The notes beneath the pieces were generated by a model. That model was given only the letters and a program-made list of their open reading frames with translations. It was not told where the DNA came from and made no database searches. A stretch of 64,000 nt of DNA from JACRLW01 sp046349595 (GTDB lineage: Bacteria > Planctomycetota > UBA1135 > UBA2386), in contig JAXMCA010000001.1 in the NCBI GenBank assembly GCA_046349595.1, positions 2,604,001 through 2,668,000 on the forward strand. The letters run 5' to 3'. Positions 1-9,567 of this stretch are shown in pieces. Both the position numbers and the translations under genes were made by a program. Each line of letters begins with the position of its first letter. The first letter of the stretch is position 1.

Positions 1-2043
1 ATGCAGGAGGAAGACGCCGGCCAGCGCAAGGCGCTCGAGGATGCCGCACGCGCGCTCGCCGAGTCCCAGGTTCCCGACGGCAAGATCGACGAGAAGAACG
101 CGGCCGACCTGCTCGAAGCCGCCCGCAAGCTCGAGGGGGAGAGCCACGCGCAGCAGGACCGCAACGCGACGCGCGCCGGCGATCAGCAGAAGGCCGCGGC
201 CGAAGAGGCACGGCGACTCGCCGAGGATCTGCGCAAGGCCGACGCCGCGGAACGACAGGCGGCCGGCAGCAGCGAGAAGAGCCGCAACGAAGCTGCGGCG
301 AAGAATCTCGAGGAGGCGGCCGACGCCATGCAGCGCAGCCAGGAGGACCAGCGCGCGGGTCAGTCGGAACGCGCACGCGGCGACAGCGCACAGGCCGCGC
401 GCAAGTCCGAGGACGCGCGGCAGGCATTCCGGAACGCCAATCCGGACACGGCACAGCGCGCGCGGGAGATGGCGGAGACCGCGCAGGACACCGCGCATGC
501 CCTCGACAAGGGCTTGAAGCCCGAGGACGGGAGTCCGGAGGCGAAGGCGTCGTCCGCGCTGCAGCGCGCCGACGAGGCGCTCCGCAAGACCGCGGACAGC
601 ACGGAGCAGGCACTCGCTGCCGAGAATCCGAAGGCCGACGCCGAGGCGGCGCGTCAGGCGATCGAGCAATCGCGCGAGGCACTGGATCAGGCTCGCGCGG
701 AGCTGGAGCAGGCACTGGCACGGGAGAACCAGGGCCGCGAGGGAGCGATGCAGTCGGCCGCGGCGCGCAATCAGCAACTGCGCGAGCAGGCCCAGGCTGC
801 GCGCGAGGAACTCGGCAAGCAGGCGCAGGAGGGCGGCCTCTCGCAGGAGCAGTCCGACGCGGCCCAGAAGGCGATGCAGGAGGCCGAGCAGGCCATCGAG
901 CAGGCCCAGCAGGAGCTGCAGCAGGGCTCGCAGTCCCGCGCGGCGAATCGGCAGCAACAGGCCGCAGATGCCACGCGCAAGGCGCGTGACGAGATGGCGC
1001 GCAATCGCCCGCCGTCGGAGCAGCAGAAGGACGAGATGGCGCGGCTCGCGGAGGAGCAGAAGCAGCTCGAGGACGAGATCGCCCGACTCGCCGAACTGCT
1101 CGAGAAGCGTCAGGACAAGCGCCCGTCGCAGTCGGCCCGCTCGGCCGAGCAGTCGGCGCAGCAGGCCCAGGAATCCCTGAAGCAGAACGACTCACAACGC
1201 GCCGATCAGGAGCAGCAGGAGGCCGAGCAGAAGCTGAAGGAGACGGCGAAGCAGCTCCAGAAGGAGCGCGACCGCTACCAGGACCTGCGCCAGGAGGAGC
1301 TCCTGTTCCGCATCGGCGAGGAGCTGAACCGCTTCCTCGAACAGCAGAAGCCGATCACGGTCGCGACCGGTGAGGCGGGCAAGCAGGTCGAATCGGGGAC
1401 GCGCATGACGCGTCCGATGCGTCGCAGCCTCAATCAGCTCGGCGACCAGGAACGCGAGCTCGCCGGCAAGTTGCGCTTCATCTACGAGGCGCTCGCGCAG
1501 GAGGGCTCGGAGGTCTTCGCGCACGTCCTGCAGCTCAGCGAGCGCGATCTGCTCGACGTCCACGAGCGCCTCGGCGCGCGCGAACCCGACCCGGGTGAGT
1601 ACACGCGGGTCCTGCAGCAGGACGTGGAAGACCGCACGCAGCGCCTGATCTCCGCACTGGACAAGGAGCGCCAACGTCGCCGCGAGGAGGCGCAGCGCCG
1701 CGAGAGGGAGCAATCGGGCGAAGGCGAAGGCCAGGGCAACACCGGCAACCAATTCGGCCCGCAGCGCGAGCGGCTCGTCCCGATCCTCTCCGAAGCCCTG
1801 ATGCTGAAGGAGATGGAGGAGGACATGATCCGACGCACCGAGAATCTGCAGCGCGTCTTCGGAGCGGCCGGCGGCGACGGGATCACCCCGGCCGATGCCG
1901 CGCTCGCCGAGCGTCTCGCCTGGCAGCACGCCGCCATCACCGAACTGTTCCAGAAGCTCAGAGCGCAACTGACGTCCGCGCTGCAGGGCGGCCAGGGCGA
2001 CGAGGGCGGTGCACCGCACAAGGACAAGGAGGAGCGGAAGTGA
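1..2043 (+). CDS. Gln/Ala/Glu-rich coiled-coil protein, DUF4175-like C-terminal part (5' end possibly outside window)
   Basis: The reading frame is open from the first base, so the true start may lie upstream. About 430 residues are low-complexity helix rich in Ala, Glu, Gln and Arg with heptad-like spacing, as in a long coiled coil. The last 250 residues are less biased and include LFRIGEELNRFLEQQ and a conserved-looking block around QLSERDLLDVHERLG. Long Gln-rich proteins of this kind with a DUF4175-type core occur in planctomycete loci encoding MoxR, DUF58 and VWA proteins; that link is inference because the upstream genes are not visible. No membrane segment is present in the visible part. 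It overlaps the next gene by 4 bp, so the two are probably translated together. Molecular role unknown. Confidence 0.75.
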   Translation: MQEEDAGQRKALEDAARALAESQVPDGKIDEKNAADLLEAARKLEGESHAQQDRNATRAGDQQKAAAEEARRLAEDLRKADAAERQAAGSSEKSRNEAAAKNLEEAADAMQRSQEDQRAGQSERARGDSAQAARKSEDARQAFRNANPDTAQRAREMAETAQDTAHALDKGLKPEDGSPEAKASSALQRADEALRKTADSTEQALAAENPKADAEAARQAIEQSREALDQARAELEQALARENQGREGAMQSAAARNQQLREQAQAAREELGKQAQEGGLSQEQSDAAQKAMQEAEQAIEQAQQELQQGSQSRAANRQQQAADATRKARDEMARNRPPSEQQKDEMARLAEEQKQLEDEIARLAELLEKRQDKRPSQSARSAEQSAQQAQESLKQNDSQRADQEQQEAEQKLKETAKQLQKERDRYQDLRQEELLFRIGEELNRFLEQQKPITVATGEAGKQVESGTRMTRPMRRSLNQLGDQERELAGKLRFIYEALAQEGSEVFAHVLQLSERDLLDVHERLGAREPDPGEYTRVLQQDVEDRTQRLISALDKERQRRREEAQRREREQSGEGEGQGNTGNQFGPQRERLVPILSEALMLKEMEEDMIRRTENLQRVFGAAGGDGITPADAALAERLAWQHAAITELFQKLRAQLTSALQGGQGDEGGAPHKDKEERK

Positions 2044-2822
2044 TTCGTCGCCCCCGTCACGTCGTGCTCTGCGCGTTCCTCGCGCTCCCCTTCACCGCGC
2101 ACGGCCTCGTCGCACAGAACGACCCGACCGAGGTCGTGAAGAAGATCGCCGAGGAAGTCGATCGCGAGATGCAGGAGATCGACCGGCTGCTCAAGCAGTC
2201 GAGCCGTCCGGATCAGGGGCGCGCCGACGCCGCCAAGGAGTCGGTGAGCCGCTCGCAGGAGTCGATGCAGAAGGTCGTGCGCGGCATCGACAAGATGGTC
2301 GAGGAACTGCAGAAGATGGCCAAGCAGAGCCAGAACAGCAGCAGTTCCTCCGACTCGTCGGACGGCCAGCAGAACCAGCGCGACCAGCAACAACAGCAGG
2401 ACCAGGGCAGTCCGCAGCGCCGCCAGCAGGGCAATCGGCAGGAGACCGACACCCCGGACATCGCCGACCCCCAGCAGGGGCAGGACCAGCCGCAACCTCA
2501 GGGCGGCGAACGCCAGCAGGGACAGCCGCAGCCTCAGGGGCAGCAACCGGGCCAGCAGAACCAGGCGAAGCCGCAGCAGGGAGGCAACCCCGAGTCCCCG
2601 GAGCGGGACAAGACCGATCCGGGGCGGAACGTCTCCGGCAACAAGCAGCCCGGCAACGACAGCGAGAAGGTCGACCGCACCCAGGAGGATGGAAGCTGGG
2701 GCGATCTGCAGCACTACGAGAAGGGTGATCAGCTGCGTGGGGGCGTCCCCACGGTCCCCGGCCACTACCGCCGTCTCTGGGAAGCGCTGCAGAAGCACTC
2801 GGCCGAGCGCAAGAAGCAGTGA
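2040..2822 (+). CDS. Secreted Gln/Pro-rich low-complexity protein
   Basis: A GTG start overlaps the preceding stop (GTGA), with a strong AAGGAGGAG ribosome site at 2026-2034. The 260-residue product has a signal peptide ending near GLVAQ (about residue 26), then a helical segment of about 60 residues. About 120 residues of Gln/Pro/Gly-rich sequence follow, and the protein ends in a more ordered 40-residue segment (WGDLQHYEKGDQLRGG to the end). An ordered C-terminal block after a disordered linker is typical of the small secreted partner of the DUF4175-like coiled-coil protein in planctomycetes, but no function is established. Composition matches the upstream gene, which supports a functional pair. 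Confidence 0.75.
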   Translation: MIRRPRHVVLCAFLALPFTAHGLVAQNDPTEVVKKIAEEVDREMQEIDRLLKQSSRPDQGRADAAKESVSRSQESMQKVVRGIDKMVEELQKMAKQSQNSSSSSDSSDGQQNQRDQQQQQDQGSPQRRQQGNRQETDTPDIADPQQGQDQPQPQGGERQQGQPQPQGQQPGQQNQAKPQQGGNPESPERDKTDPGRNVSGNKQPGNDSEKVDRTQEDGSWGDLQHYEKGDQLRGGVPTVPGHYRRLWEALQKHSAERKKQ

Positions 2823-2934
2823 GGCGGCGCGGCGCGACGCCTCGCCCGCACCGTCCCGCATCGGGCCAAGAAGTGCGCGAGACGGGCGGCGATCGCGGGC
2901 CGTCGCGACAATCACCCGGTCCCGCCGCCGACCC

Positions 2935-4170
2935 GTGACCTGCCTCCGCCTCCTGACCCTCCTGACCCTCGCGCTGCCACTCGCGGCGCAACTGCCCCCC
3001 GGCCACTTCCTCGCCGTCGGCACCGGCCCGCTGGGGACACTCGTCTCGTACGAGCCGCTGGCGGGGAGCTTCGTCCCGCTGCTGGACCCCAACCAGCTGC
3101 TGCGACGCGCGAGCCGCGCCGTAGTCGGAGCGACACCGGACGTCCTGATCGCGGCGATCGACGCCGGCACCGTCACCGGTAGCGAGCAGATCGCCGAAGT
3201 GCAGCTCAGCGGACGTCAGATCCTTCAGGTCTCCCCGCGGACCCGCGATCTGCAGGAGCCGGTCGTCGCGCTCGACCGCCACAGCGACGGCGCGCTCGCC
3301 TTCGCCACCGCGACGCGCGCCTTCCTGCTCCTGCCGGGCGCCGCGAATCCGGTGGTCGTCGCCACCGCGCCGACCGCGGTGTCCTTCGTCGCGATCCGGA
3401 TCGGTCCGAACCGCATCTCCACGCTCGGCAGCGGCGCACTCGGGGCGAGCACCCTGGCGATCACCGATCGCACCTCGGGTGGGACCACCTACGCGCAGAT
3501 CGCGATCAACGCGGCGCGCGGCATGGAGCTCGATCCGCTCCGCGGCGGACTGCTCATCGGTGACGAGGGCGGCAACCTGTGGCTGCTCGACCTCGTGCGC
3601 TTCCTCGCCACGCCGCTCGGCGTCGGCGCGCCCGCGCCGATCCACACGATCGAGTACGACTCGGACCGCGCGCTCTACGAACTCGGCACGCCGCTCGGTC
3701 TGTTCGAGTTCGACGGTACCGCGGTGACCCCCGCCCAGCCTGCGCCCGACTTCGGCTCGCTCGACTACCTGCCCTACCAGTCGCAGTTCTCGACCTACGG
3801 TCAGGGCTGCGCGAGCGCGACCGTCCGCCCCACCATCTCCGCCTCGGGACGACCCTACCCCGGCAGCGTCGACTTCACCCTGCGCCTCGGCGGCGGCATG
3901 CCGTCGTCGGCCGCGTTCCTCGCGCTCGGACTGCTCCCCGCCCTGCTGCCGCTCGACCCCATCGGCATGCCCAACTGCCGCATGCTGCTGCAGCCCCTCG
4001 ACCTCGTCGCGCAACCCACCAACTCGCTCGGCAACGCCGGCCTGCGCCTGACGATCCCACCCGACGCCTCGCTCGCGGGCGCCGTGGTCTACGCCCAATG
4101 GGTCGCGCTCGCGACCGGCGCCAATGCCGCGGGACTGCTGCTGTCCGACGCCGGTCGCATCCAGTTCTGA
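2935..4170 (+). CDS. Secreted beta-rich protein with shared C-terminal domain
   Basis: The frame is open further upstream, but a GTG at 2935 directly precedes a good signal peptide (TCLRLLTLLTLALPLAAQ), giving 411 residues. No Shine-Dalgarno site and no nearby TANNNT box is seen, so the start is moderately certain. Residues about 25-280 have short repeated beta-like units with Asp-Gly turns, resembling a degenerate propeller. The last 125 residues (from YGQGCASATV) form the domain shared with other secreted proteins of this window, including LGLLPALLPLDPIGMPNC, which closely matches the proteins at 20189-24651. Presumed exported to the cell surface or periplasm. The gene converges with the DUF1552 gene 13 bp away. 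Function unknown. Confidence 0.8.
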   Translation: MTCLRLLTLLTLALPLAAQLPPGHFLAVGTGPLGTLVSYEPLAGSFVPLLDPNQLLRRASRAVVGATPDVLIAAIDAGTVTGSEQIAEVQLSGRQILQVSPRTRDLQEPVVALDRHSDGALAFATATRAFLLLPGAANPVVVATAPTAVSFVAIRIGPNRISTLGSGALGASTLAITDRTSGGTTYAQIAINAARGMELDPLRGGLLIGDEGGNLWLLDLVRFLATPLGVGAPAPIHTIEYDSDRALYELGTPLGLFEFDGTAVTPAQPAPDFGSLDYLPYQSQFSTYGQGCASATVRPTISASGRPYPGSVDFTLRLGGGMPSSAAFLALGLLPALLPLDPIGMPNCRMLLQPLDLVAQPTNSLGNAGLRLTIPPDASLAGAVVYAQWVALATGANAAGLLLSDAGRIQF

Positions 4171-4183
4171 TCGACCGGCCGCG

Positions 4184-5464
4184 TCAGACCAGGATCTCGT
4201 CGAGTCGGCCGGAGCTGTCGCCGAAGCGCTCGACCGGGCAGCCGAAGACCTCGAGCATCGTCGCCCACAGGTTGGTCAACGGCGTGTCGCGCCGCGAGGC
4301 GACGTGATCCCCGGTGGCGAGTCGCCCGCCGCCGCGTCCGCACAGCAGGATCGGCAGATCGTGCGGATCGTGCGTGTTGCCGTCGCGGATCCCGGACGCG
4401 AAGACCAGCATCGATGCGTCGAGCACGCTGGTGTCGCCCTCGCGCGCGGCGGCGAGCCGCTGGCAGAGGCTGGCGAAGCGTTCCACGCACCAGCGGTTGA
4501 TCAGGGCGTACTGCTGCATCTTGGCGGCGTTGCCGTCGTGGTGGCTCAGCTCGTGATGCGAACCCTTCACGCCCTCGAGGAAGGAGAAGTCGATGCCCGA
4601 GACGGAGTTGCCGAGCATCAGCGTCGCGATGCGGGTGGTGTCGCTGCGGAACGCGAGCTCGATCAGGCTCAACATCAGATCGACGTGCTCGCGGTGGTCG
4701 GCGGGCTCCTCCGGCACCGCGGTGCCGACCGCCAGTTCGCGTGCGCGCATCGCACGGTCCGCGTCGAAGGTCTCGATGCGGCGTTCGATCTCGCGCAGCG
4801 CGGTGAGGTACGAGTCGAGCCGATCGCGATCCGCGCCGTGCATGCGGCCGACCAGCGCGCGCGCTTCGCCGGCGACCAGGTCGAGCACGCTGCCCTCCCC
4901 CGCGTCGCCGCGACGACCGCCGCCGAACAGGCGATCGAAGGCGAGCTTCGGCCGGATCTCCTTGGTCATCGGCTCGGTCGGCGAACGCCAGGAGAGCGTC
5001 GCGCCGTACACCGTGCTGTAGCCCATATCGACGATGTGCCGCGTCGGCTCGATGCCGAGTTCGATCGACGGCAGCGGAGTGCGATCGCCGAGCCGCGACG
5101 CCGCGAGCTGATCCAGGGTGGTGCCGCAACGGAGATCGCGCCCACCGGTCCGGTGTACGTGCGCCCCCGAGAGCAGGGACGTGGTCTTCACGTAGTGCCC
5201 CTCGCCCTCCTCGGCGTTGCGGTTCCACAGGCCCGACAGCACCAGCATGCGATCCCGCAGCGGTGCCATCGGCTCGAGCGTCGGCGACAAGCCGAAGCCG
5301 GTCCCGCTGCCCTGCGGTTGCCATGCGGCAGGCAGCACGCCGTTGGGCATGAACACGAAGGCCATGCGCACCGGTGCCGCTGCGCGACGCCGCGGCGCGA
5401 AGCTCTCGAGCCACGGCAGCGCGACGAAGGCCCCGGCGGCGCGCAACAGGTCGCGACGGTTCAC
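4184..5464 (-). CDS. DUF1552 domain protein, Tat-exported
   Basis: The 426-residue product starts at GTG 5464, which overlaps the stop of the DUF1592 gene (GTGA). Its N-terminus, NRRDLLRAAGAF, has the twin-arginine and hydrophobic pattern of a Tat signal. Family features include FMPNGVLPAAWQPQG near the start, GHYVKTTSLLSG, and a C-terminal LTNLWATMLEVFGCPVE segment. DUF1552 proteins are almost always encoded next to DUF1592-type cytochrome proteins in planctomycetes, and this pair follows that rule. The biochemical function of the family is not known; a role with an exported haem protein is inferred from context. Length is normal for the family. Confidence 0.93.
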   Translation of the reverse strand: MNRRDLLRAAGAFVALPWLESFAPRRRAAAPVRMAFVFMPNGVLPAAWQPQGSGTGFGLSPTLEPMAPLRDRMLVLSGLWNRNAEEGEGHYVKTTSLLSGAHVHRTGGRDLRCGTTLDQLAASRLGDRTPLPSIELGIEPTRHIVDMGYSTVYGATLSWRSPTEPMTKEIRPKLAFDRLFGGGRRGDAGEGSVLDLVAGEARALVGRMHGADRDRLDSYLTALREIERRIETFDADRAMRARELAVGTAVPEEPADHREHVDLMLSLIELAFRSDTTRIATLMLGNSVSGIDFSFLEGVKGSHHELSHHDGNAAKMQQYALINRWCVERFASLCQRLAAAREGDTSVLDASMLVFASGIRDGNTHDPHDLPILLCGRGGGRLATGDHVASRRDTPLTNLWATMLEVFGCPVERFGDSSGRLDEILV

Positions 5465-7308
5465 GGACGCCTCCGCAGACGGAACGCGTCGCTGACACAG
5501 AGGGTCTCGATCACCGCCTGCACACGGTAGTCGTCCCGCTGCGCCGCGTCGATCATCGCGAGAATCACACGCTCGTCGCTCGGCGAGGGCACGCGTCCCA
5601 TCGCGAACACGAACAGCCGCTCGGCGAAGGTGCGCACGAAGCGATCCTCGCGCGCGAGCAACCAGTCCTTGAGACCGATCGGACCGTCGAGCACCTCGCC
5701 GCCGGGCAGCGTCACGCAGGGATCGAGGGGGCGGTCCTCGTCGCTCGACCGGAAGCGGCCGATCCCGTCGAAGGGTTCGAGCGCGAGGCCGAGCGGGTCC
5801 ATCAGCGCGTGACACGAGGCACAGCGCGGATCGCTGCGGTGCAGTGCGAGGCGCTGCCGCAGCGACAACCCGTCGGCCTGACGGTCGTCCTCCGGCAGCT
5901 TCGGGATCTTCGGCGGTGGCGGTGGCGGCGGATCTCCGCACAGTTCCTCGAGCACGAAGCGGCCGCGCAGCACGGGACTGGTTCGCGTCGGATGGGCGTT
6001 CACGGCCTGCGTCACCGCCCAACCGGTGATCCCGCCGCGACGGCGATCGGTGAGCGTCACCACGGACGGCCCGTCACCGGGCGGAGCCGGGATGCCATAG
6101 AAGCCGGAGAGCGCGCCGTCGACGAAGGTCCAGTCGGCATCGAGCAGTTCGAGGAGGCTGCGATCCTCGCGGACGATGCGTTCGAAGCCCCTCGCCGCCT
6201 CCTCGTACATCGCGCGACGCAACTCGTCGGGGAGCGAGTAGCGGCGCACGTCGCGGGCCAACGTGCGCATCCGGCGGAACCCGAGCCACTGCGCGGCGAA
6301 CTCGTCGCTCAATGCGCGGATCCTCGGGTCGACCAGCATGCGTCGCACCTGCGCGCGGATCCGATCGGTCTCGTGCAGTACGCCCTGGTCCGCGCAACGC
6401 GCGAGTTCCTCATCGGGCGACGTCGACCACAGGAAGAACGACAGCCGGCTCGCGATCTCGAAGTCGTCGAGCGCGCGGATCGAGCCCTCCGGTGCATCGG
6501 GGTCATCGGCCTCGATCCGGCACAGGAAGAACGGCGACAGCAGGACCGACTGCAACACGCGACGCCGCGCGATGGCGATCGATCTGCCGTCCGCGATCAG
6601 GCTCCGGAACAGCGTCGCGCGCGTCGCCAGCACATCGGCCTCGACCGGTCTCCGGAACGCCGTGCGCAGCAACGGCCGCAGCCAGACCTCGACATCCTCG
6701 TCGCAACTCGCGACCGCGGTCGCGAAGCGATCACCCCCGCGTGCGACCGCGTCGACGATCGCATCGACGGCCTCGACGTGACCCTCGATCCACAGCGGCG
6801 AGATGGTCTGCACGTCGCCCACCACGTCGAAACCCTCGCCGCTGGGATCCTCGGGCAAGAGACGCGCGACGTCGACGTCGACCGACAGCAGGTCCCGCAC
6901 CGCGGATCCGAACTGAACGCGGTTGAGCTGCCGCAGCACCGGAGCCGTCGGATCCACCGCGACGCGCTGCGCCGCGTCCCGCACGCTCACGTCGACCGCG
7001 TCGGCGAAGGCGAGCCGCGCGGCGAAGTCCGGTCGGTCGTCCTCGTCCTGCGGCGGCATCACGCCGTCTCGCACCCGACGCACGGCGCGCCGCAGCAGCG
7101 CGGACCGCGCGACCCAACCCCCCGGACCGGCGGCGGCGAGCGTCGCTTCGAGGTCCACGTCGCCCTTGCGCGACTCGGCGTCGTGACAGTGCACGCAGTG
7201 CTTCTCGACGAACGCTCCGATCAGCGCGCGTGCCGTGTCGTGCGCTTCCTGCGCGGAGGCGACGGAGATCACGCACGTCGCTGCGATCGTGACCACGACC
7301 CCGCGCAT
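5461..7308 (-). CDS. DUF1592/DUF1588/DUF1587/DUF1585 protein with cytochrome c motif
   Basis: ATG 7308 gives 615 residues beginning with a signal peptide ending at SVASAQ (residue 20). A haem-binding CVHCH motif at residues 38-42 marks a Planctomycete cytochrome c domain. It is followed by the DUF1587 region (LNRVQFGSAVRDLLSVD), DUF1595 and DUF1592 (ASRLSFFLWSTSPDEEL), DUF1588 (NAHPTRTSPVLRGRFVLE, CASCHALMDPLGLALEPFD) and a C-terminal DUF1585 region. The second CASCH may bind another haem. The protein is periplasmic by its signal. The start overlaps the stop of the radical SAM gene by one base (TGATG), and the stop overlaps the start of the DUF1552 gene, so the three are translationally coupled. 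Substrate unknown. Confidence 0.95.
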   Translation of the reverse strand: MRGVVVTIAATCVISVASAQEAHDTARALIGAFVEKHCVHCHDAESRKGDVDLEATLAAAGPGGWVARSALLRRAVRRVRDGVMPPQDEDDRPDFAARLAFADAVDVSVRDAAQRVAVDPTAPVLRQLNRVQFGSAVRDLLSVDVDVARLLPEDPSGEGFDVVGDVQTISPLWIEGHVEAVDAIVDAVARGGDRFATAVASCDEDVEVWLRPLLRTAFRRPVEADVLATRATLFRSLIADGRSIAIARRRVLQSVLLSPFFLCRIEADDPDAPEGSIRALDDFEIASRLSFFLWSTSPDEELARCADQGVLHETDRIRAQVRRMLVDPRIRALSDEFAAQWLGFRRMRTLARDVRRYSLPDELRRAMYEEAARGFERIVREDRSLLELLDADWTFVDGALSGFYGIPAPPGDGPSVVTLTDRRRGGITGWAVTQAVNAHPTRTSPVLRGRFVLEELCGDPPPPPPPKIPKLPEDDRQADGLSLRQRLALHRSDPRCASCHALMDPLGLALEPFDGIGRFRSSDEDRPLDPCVTLPGGEVLDGPIGLKDWLLAREDRFVRTFAERLFVFAMGRVPSPSDERVILAMIDAAQRDDYRVQAVIETLCVSDAFRLRRRP

Positions 7309-8330
7309 CAGCTGCCACCTCCTCCGAACAGCTCGCCCTGGCGATGCGTCGGTCGGACGAAGGCTGCGTCCTGCTCCCGCAGGTTCATCTGCAGGCGCTT
7401 CACGTGCAACGCGAAGATCTGCTCGATCAGCTCCCAGCGCGGACCCTGCCCGCGCATGCGCGATCCGAAGCGCGCATCGCGCGGATTTCCGCCTCGCGCC
7501 TGGCCGAGCAGGCTCATCACCTTCGCGGCGCGCTCGGGGAAGGACTCGCGCAGACGCGCCTCGAACACCGGCAGGACCTCCGCCGGCACGCGCAACAGCG
7601 TGAGGAAGGCCTGGTCCGCGCCCGCGTCTCGCGCCGCCTCGAGCGCGGCCGGCACCGCGTGATCGTTGATCCCGGGGATCACCGGTGCGAGAGCGACGCC
7701 GACCGGGATGCCCGCGTCCGCGAGACGCCGCATCGTGGCGAGCCTTCGCTGCGGTGTCGCGGCGAACGGCTCGAGGAGTCGCGCGTCCTTCTCGTCGACG
7801 AAGGCGAGGCTCACGTAGACGCGCACCGCGGCGCGCTCGCGCAACCGCACGAGCAAGTCGAGGTCGCGCTCGACCAGCGCACCCTTGGTGATGATGCCGA
7901 CCGGCTGCCGGAACTCGGCACAAGCGCCAAGGCATCCCCGTGTCAGCTCGTAGCTCGCCTCGAGCGGCTGGTAGCAATCGGTGACGCCGGAGAAGGCGAG
8001 CACGTCGTCGCGCGCGCGACGACGCGCGAGCCACTCGCGCAGCAGGTCCGGCGCATTGGTCTTCACCACGATCTTCCGCTCGAAGTCGGTTCCGGCGCCG
8101 AAGTCGAGGTACTGGTGGGTCGGCCGCGCGTAGCAGTAGGCGCAGGCGTGGAAGCAGCCGCGGTACGGGTTCACGCTGAACGAGAAGGGCACGTCCGGAC
8201 TGTCGTTGCTCGAGACGATGCTGCGCGCCTCCTCCTCGTAGACGCGCAGCTCGACGTCGGGAGGCGGACCGAGCAGTTCGACGGATCGCGACTGCCAGGG
8301 ATTCGGCGGATTGTCGACGAGGCGCACCAC
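7308..8330 (-). CDS. PA0069-family radical SAM protein
   Basis: The radical SAM cluster motif is CFHACAYCYAR (CxxxCxxC), preceded by FSVNPYRGC, as in the PA0069/Rv2578c family related to spore photoproduct lyase folds. The central part holds FSGVTDCYQPLEASYELTR, and the C-terminus ends in a Gly-rich tail. The frame is open upstream, but a TAGCCT hexamer at 8349-8344 lies 13 nt before GTG 8330, which is chosen as the start (340 residues; a second GTG is at 8327). The substrate of this family is unestablished. Overlap with the DUF1592 gene suggests co-expression, an unusual partner for this family. Confidence 0.88.
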   Translation of the reverse strand: MVRLVDNPPNPWQSRSVELLGPPPDVELRVYEEEARSIVSSNDSPDVPFSFSVNPYRGCFHACAYCYARPTHQYLDFGAGTDFERKIVVKTNAPDLLREWLARRRARDDVLAFSGVTDCYQPLEASYELTRGCLGACAEFRQPVGIITKGALVERDLDLLVRLRERAAVRVYVSLAFVDEKDARLLEPFAATPQRRLATMRRLADAGIPVGVALAPVIPGINDHAVPAALEAARDAGADQAFLTLLRVPAEVLPVFEARLRESFPERAAKVMSLLGQARGGNPRDARFGSRMRGQGPRWELIEQIFALHVKRLQMNLREQDAAFVRPTHRQGELFGGGGS

Positions 8331-8439
8331 GGCTCGGGGCGGCAGGCTACCCGATCGCGCCGGGACCGAGGCGGAGACGAAGGCGGGACAGCGTGGCGCG
8401 GGACCGCCGGATATGACGCGCGCTCCGCAGGTCACCCCC

Positions 8440-9525
8440 ATGCATCGAATCCCGCTCCTTCCGCTCGGCACGATCCTGATCCTGTCCGTCACCGCCGTCG
8501 CGCAGCGACCCGACGGCGCCCCGCCGCGCCGCGGTGGTCGTGGCCCCGGTCGCCAGATCGAGTTGCGCGAACTCGCCCTGAAGCACTTCGTGATGCAGCA
8601 CGTCACGGTCGAGGCGCCCTCGCTGCAGAGCGGCAAGCTCGATTGCGTGGTCTACACGCCGGCGATTCCTGAGCCGGAGAAGGACGCCGACGGCAAGCCG
8701 TCGACCAAGGCTGCCGACGACAGCCCGCTGCCCGTGGTGCTCTGGTTGCACGGACTCAACGACGGCAACTGGCGCTTCCACAACGAGGGCGGCGCTGCGA
8801 CCCTCGAGGCGCTGCGGGACAGGGGCGAGATCGGCGACATGATCGTGGTGGCGCCGACCGTCGCGCGGCAGACCATGTATCTCGACGGCGAGAGCAACGG
8901 CAAGGTCGAGACCGCGATCGCGCACGACCTGCTCGACTGGGTGACCAAGACCTATCCGCGCGCGCAGAAGGACGCCGCACACCACGCGATCATGGGCGTG
9001 TCGATGGGCGGGTACGGCGCGATGAAGATCGCGATGCACCATCCCGAACTGTTCGGCGTGGTCGCCGTGCACTCGGCGGCGATCCTGCCCGCCGATCCCG
9101 ACGACCTGCCGGCGCAGTTCGAGCAGATGCGCGATCGCATGACTCGCGGCCTCGGCGTGGCCGAGGTGCTCGGCGATCCGATCGACAAGGACAAGTGGGC
9201 GGCGCAGATGCCGATGGCGATGCTCGACGCGATGCCTAAGGAGAAGCTCGCCGCGCTGCGCATCTACTTCGACGTCGGCACGCGCGACCGCTACGGACTC
9301 ACCGCGCCGAACCAGGCCTTCGACGCGGCGCTGACCAAGAAGGAGATCGCGCACACCTTCCGGCTCGTCGAGGACGGCGGACACTCCTGGGGTTCCGAGT
9401 CGATGAGCGACAACCTCGAGCAGTCCTTCCGCTTCGTCGGCGCGGCCTTCGCCGCGAAGGTCGAGAAGGCGACGCCGGCGGCATCCGCGCCCGCCGCGAC
9501 TCCGGCCGCAGGCCACGGTCGGTGA
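8440..9525 (+). CDS. Secreted alpha/beta-hydrolase esterase
   Basis: ATG 8440 gives 361 residues with a signal peptide ending near VTAVAQ; an alternative ATG lies at 8413. The esterase D/putative tributyrin esterase pattern is clear: PVVLWLHGLNDGNW for the oxyanion-hole strand, GVSMGGYGA with the nucleophile Ser, DVGTRDRYG with the likely acid, and EDGGHSWG with the catalytic His. The C-terminus is a short Ala/Pro-rich tail (about 25 residues). It is likely to cleave small esters outside the cytoplasm; the substrate cannot be read from sequence. It is divergent from the radical SAM cluster and separated from the efflux operon by 111 bp. Confidence 0.88.
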   Translation: MHRIPLLPLGTILILSVTAVAQRPDGAPPRRGGRGPGRQIELRELALKHFVMQHVTVEAPSLQSGKLDCVVYTPAIPEPEKDADGKPSTKAADDSPLPVVLWLHGLNDGNWRFHNEGGAATLEALRDRGEIGDMIVVAPTVARQTMYLDGESNGKVETAIAHDLLDWVTKTYPRAQKDAAHHAIMGVSMGGYGAMKIAMHHPELFGVVAVHSAAILPADPDDLPAQFEQMRDRMTRGLGVAEVLGDPIDKDKWAAQMPMAMLDAMPKEKLAALRIYFDVGTRDRYGLTAPNQAFDAALTKKEIAHTFRLVEDGGHSWGSESMSDNLEQSFRFVGAAFAAKVEKATPAASAPAATPAAGHGR

Positions 9526-9567
9526 TCCGCGCGACGCCGCGGATCCCTTCCCGGCGCGGCCTCGCGA

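Noticed and set aside
2191..4098. A long minus-strand frame of 635 codons opposite the secreted proteins at 2040-4170
   Set aside because: It has no domain or signal peptide, and its Arg/Gly/Ala composition follows the codon pattern of the plus-strand genes with their signal peptides.
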